From Micromonospora coerulea (GTDB taxonomy: Bacteria; Actinomycetota; Actinomycetes; Mycobacteriales; Micromonosporaceae): a stretch of 50,511 nucleotides of DNA. The stretch lies in NCBI RefSeq assembly GCF_016598485.1, contig NZ_JAEMUW010000033.1, positions 1-50,511 of the forward strand, given 5' to 3'. Shown here piece after piece: positions 49,592 to 50,511 of this stretch; the stretch's first letter is position 1; each line of letters opens with the position of its first letter. The translations under genes and the position numbers were made by a program. The notes below the pieces were generated by a model, which was not told the DNA's origin, did not search any database, and saw nothing but the letters and a program-made list of their open reading frames with translations.

Positions 49592-50335
49592 ATGCGACTG
49601 ACGGAGCAGCAGGTCCGTTCGCTGTACGGCCAGGACGTCCAGGACCGCTCGGGCGCGAAGATCGGCAGTGTGGGCCAGGTCTGGGCCGACGCCGCCGGCG
49701 AGCCCACCTGGGTCAGCGTCAAGACCGGGGTGATGGGCCACCACGAGTCGATGGCCCCGCTTCAGGCGGCCCGGATGCAGGATGACGGACGCCTCCAGGT
49801 GGGGTACGACAAGGCGACGGTACGCAGCGCGCCGAGCGTGGAGACGGGCACCGACCAGCCGCTGACGGCTGATCAGCTCACCCAGCTCTACCAGCACTAC
49901 CAGCTTCAGCAGCAGGCACCGACCCGGCAGCCGGAGCAGCCCCCGCAGCGGATGCGCGGCGGGCCCGAGGTGGTCCGGTCGGAGGAGCGGCTGCGGGTCG
50001 GCACCGAGACCGAGCCCGCCGGCGCCGCGCGGCTGCGCAAGCATGTGGTCACCGAGAACGTGCACACCGCGGTCCCCGTGGAGCACGACGAGGTGAACGT
50101 GGTGCACGAGCCGATCACCGCGGCGAACCGGGGTGACGCGCGGCCGGACATCCGCGACGACCAGCGGGAGATGGAGCTGCGCGCCGAGCACCCGGTGGTC
50201 GCCAAGGAGCAGGTCCCGGTGGAGCGGGTCCGGCTCGACAAGGACGAGGTGGTCGAGGAGGAGCCGGTCAACGCGCAGGTCCGCCGCGAGCTGGTCGACG
50301 CGGACGTGCCGGACCGGGCTCGTCGGAACCGCTGA
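49592..50335 (+). CDS. PRC-barrel / DUF2382 stress-type protein
   Basis: A 247-residue soluble protein. The PRC-barrel is at about 1-80 (LYGQDVQDRSGAKIGSVGQV, GEPTWVSVKTG), followed by a Gln/Pro linker and a DUF2382 domain at about 125-240 (VVRSEERLRVG, RLRKHVVTENVHTAVPVEHD, VNVVHEPI, VPVERVRLDKDEV). The start is preceded by GAGAGGAAGGA. Actinobacterial members are abundant in stress and stationary phase. The molecular role is unknown. Confidence 0.9.
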   Translation: MRLTEQQVRSLYGQDVQDRSGAKIGSVGQVWADAAGEPTWVSVKTGVMGHHESMAPLQAARMQDDGRLQVGYDKATVRSAPSVETGTDQPLTADQLTQLYQHYQLQQQAPTRQPEQPPQRMRGGPEVVRSEERLRVGTETEPAGAARLRKHVVTENVHTAVPVEHDEVNVVHEPITAANRGDARPDIRDDQREMELRAEHPVVAKEQVPVERVRLDKDEVVEEEPVNAQVRRELVDADVPDRARRNR

Positions 50336-50361
50336 CGGCACTGCCGTTGCACGCGGGCAAC

Positions 50362-50393
50362 CCGGGCGGGTGGGCGAAAGCCCACCCGCCCGG
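50362..50393. terminator. 14-bp GC hairpin with GAAA tetraloop
   Basis: CCGGGCGGGTGGGC (50362-50375), loop GAAA, then GCCCACCCGCCCGG (50380-50393). It is a perfect stem with a GNRA loop, 27 bases after the DUF2382 stop, and ends that transcript. Confidence 0.85.
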
Positions 50394-50463
50394 TCGCGCT
50401 CCCGCCCGGACACGTCGGCCCCGCCGCCTATGCTGGCCGTCCGGTACCGGGGGAAGGCGGCTC

Positions 50464-50511
50464 GTGGACGTGCGGCTCACCGGCGCGCAGGCGCTGGCCC
50501 TGCGGATGACC
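50464..50511 (+). CDS. Start of a further gene, cut by the window end
   Basis: GTG at 50464 with GGGGGAAGG upstream and a TATGCT -10-like element near 50429. The first 16 codons read VDVRLTGAQALALRMT. This resembles the start of winged-helix DNA-binding domain (crosslink repair-like) proteins, but the fragment is too short to be sure. Confidence 0.5.
   Translation, partial: MDVRLTGAQALALRMT

Overview
The DNA is very GC-rich and encodes mycothiol-, F420- and conservon-type proteins. This points to an actinomycete, most likely a Micromonosporaceae member (Micromonospora/Salinispora-like). No 16S gene is present to settle this.

Layout. (1) 1-1.7 kb is degraded: a decaying 10-bp tandem repeat, a truncated dual-specificity phosphatase fused tail-to-head to a frameshifted F420:NADPH oxidoreductase remnant, then the C-terminal remnant of a site-specific (probably serine) recombinase. 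(2) 2.7-27.9 kb is one uninterrupted plus-strand nonribosomal peptide (NRPS) operon of twelve genes. The order is Cys-type type II thioesterase, flavin reductase, P450, A-T didomain, MbtH, C-A(Gly)-T-C-A(Lys2-like)-T, C-A-T, Ser-type type II thioesterase, MFS exporter, C-A(Gly)-T-TE(Cys), luciferase-like monooxygenase, and A-T-C-T. (3) 27.9-30.4 kb holds a TyrRS paralogue broken by an in-frame TAG, an ECF sigma remnant, an IS110 transposase start, a second recombinase remnant and a tRNA-Leu(GAG). (4) 30.4-50.5 kb looks like ordinary chromosome: TPR/FnIII membrane protein, SDR, F420-type oxidoreductase, DUF1028, mycothiol-dependent isomerase-like protein, PEBP, PAP2, CebR-operator-controlled beta-glucosidase, a CvnA-CvnB pair, FGGY kinase, trp leader plus fused TrpEG, WrbA, HipA-like/DUF3037 pair, and a PRC/DUF2382 stress-type protein.

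The central structural observation is a pair of ungapped direct repeats of about 253 bp (1370-1622 and 30109-30361, about 88% identical by hand count). Both end in the 3' end of tRNA-Leu. The whole NRPS cluster and the tyrS paralogue therefore lie in a 28.7-kb segment with the geometry of an island integrated at tRNA-Leu, probably in tandem with an older element to its left.

How the genes work together (inference). The A-T didomain loads an amino acid that the P450 may hydroxylate while it is tethered, as in NovH/NovI and NikP1/NikQ. NRPS4 (A-T-C-T) can start a chain. NRPS1 and NRPS2 add Gly, an atypically activated residue and a possible hydroxy-amino acid. NRPS3 adds Gly and releases the product through a thioesterase with a cysteine nucleophile. 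The flavin reductase can feed the luciferase-like monooxygenase. No pathway regulator is visible. The product cannot be named from sequence. The combination of two Cys-type thioesterases, a Lys2/ACVS-like A domain and a tyrS paralogue is the most promising candidate for something undescribed.
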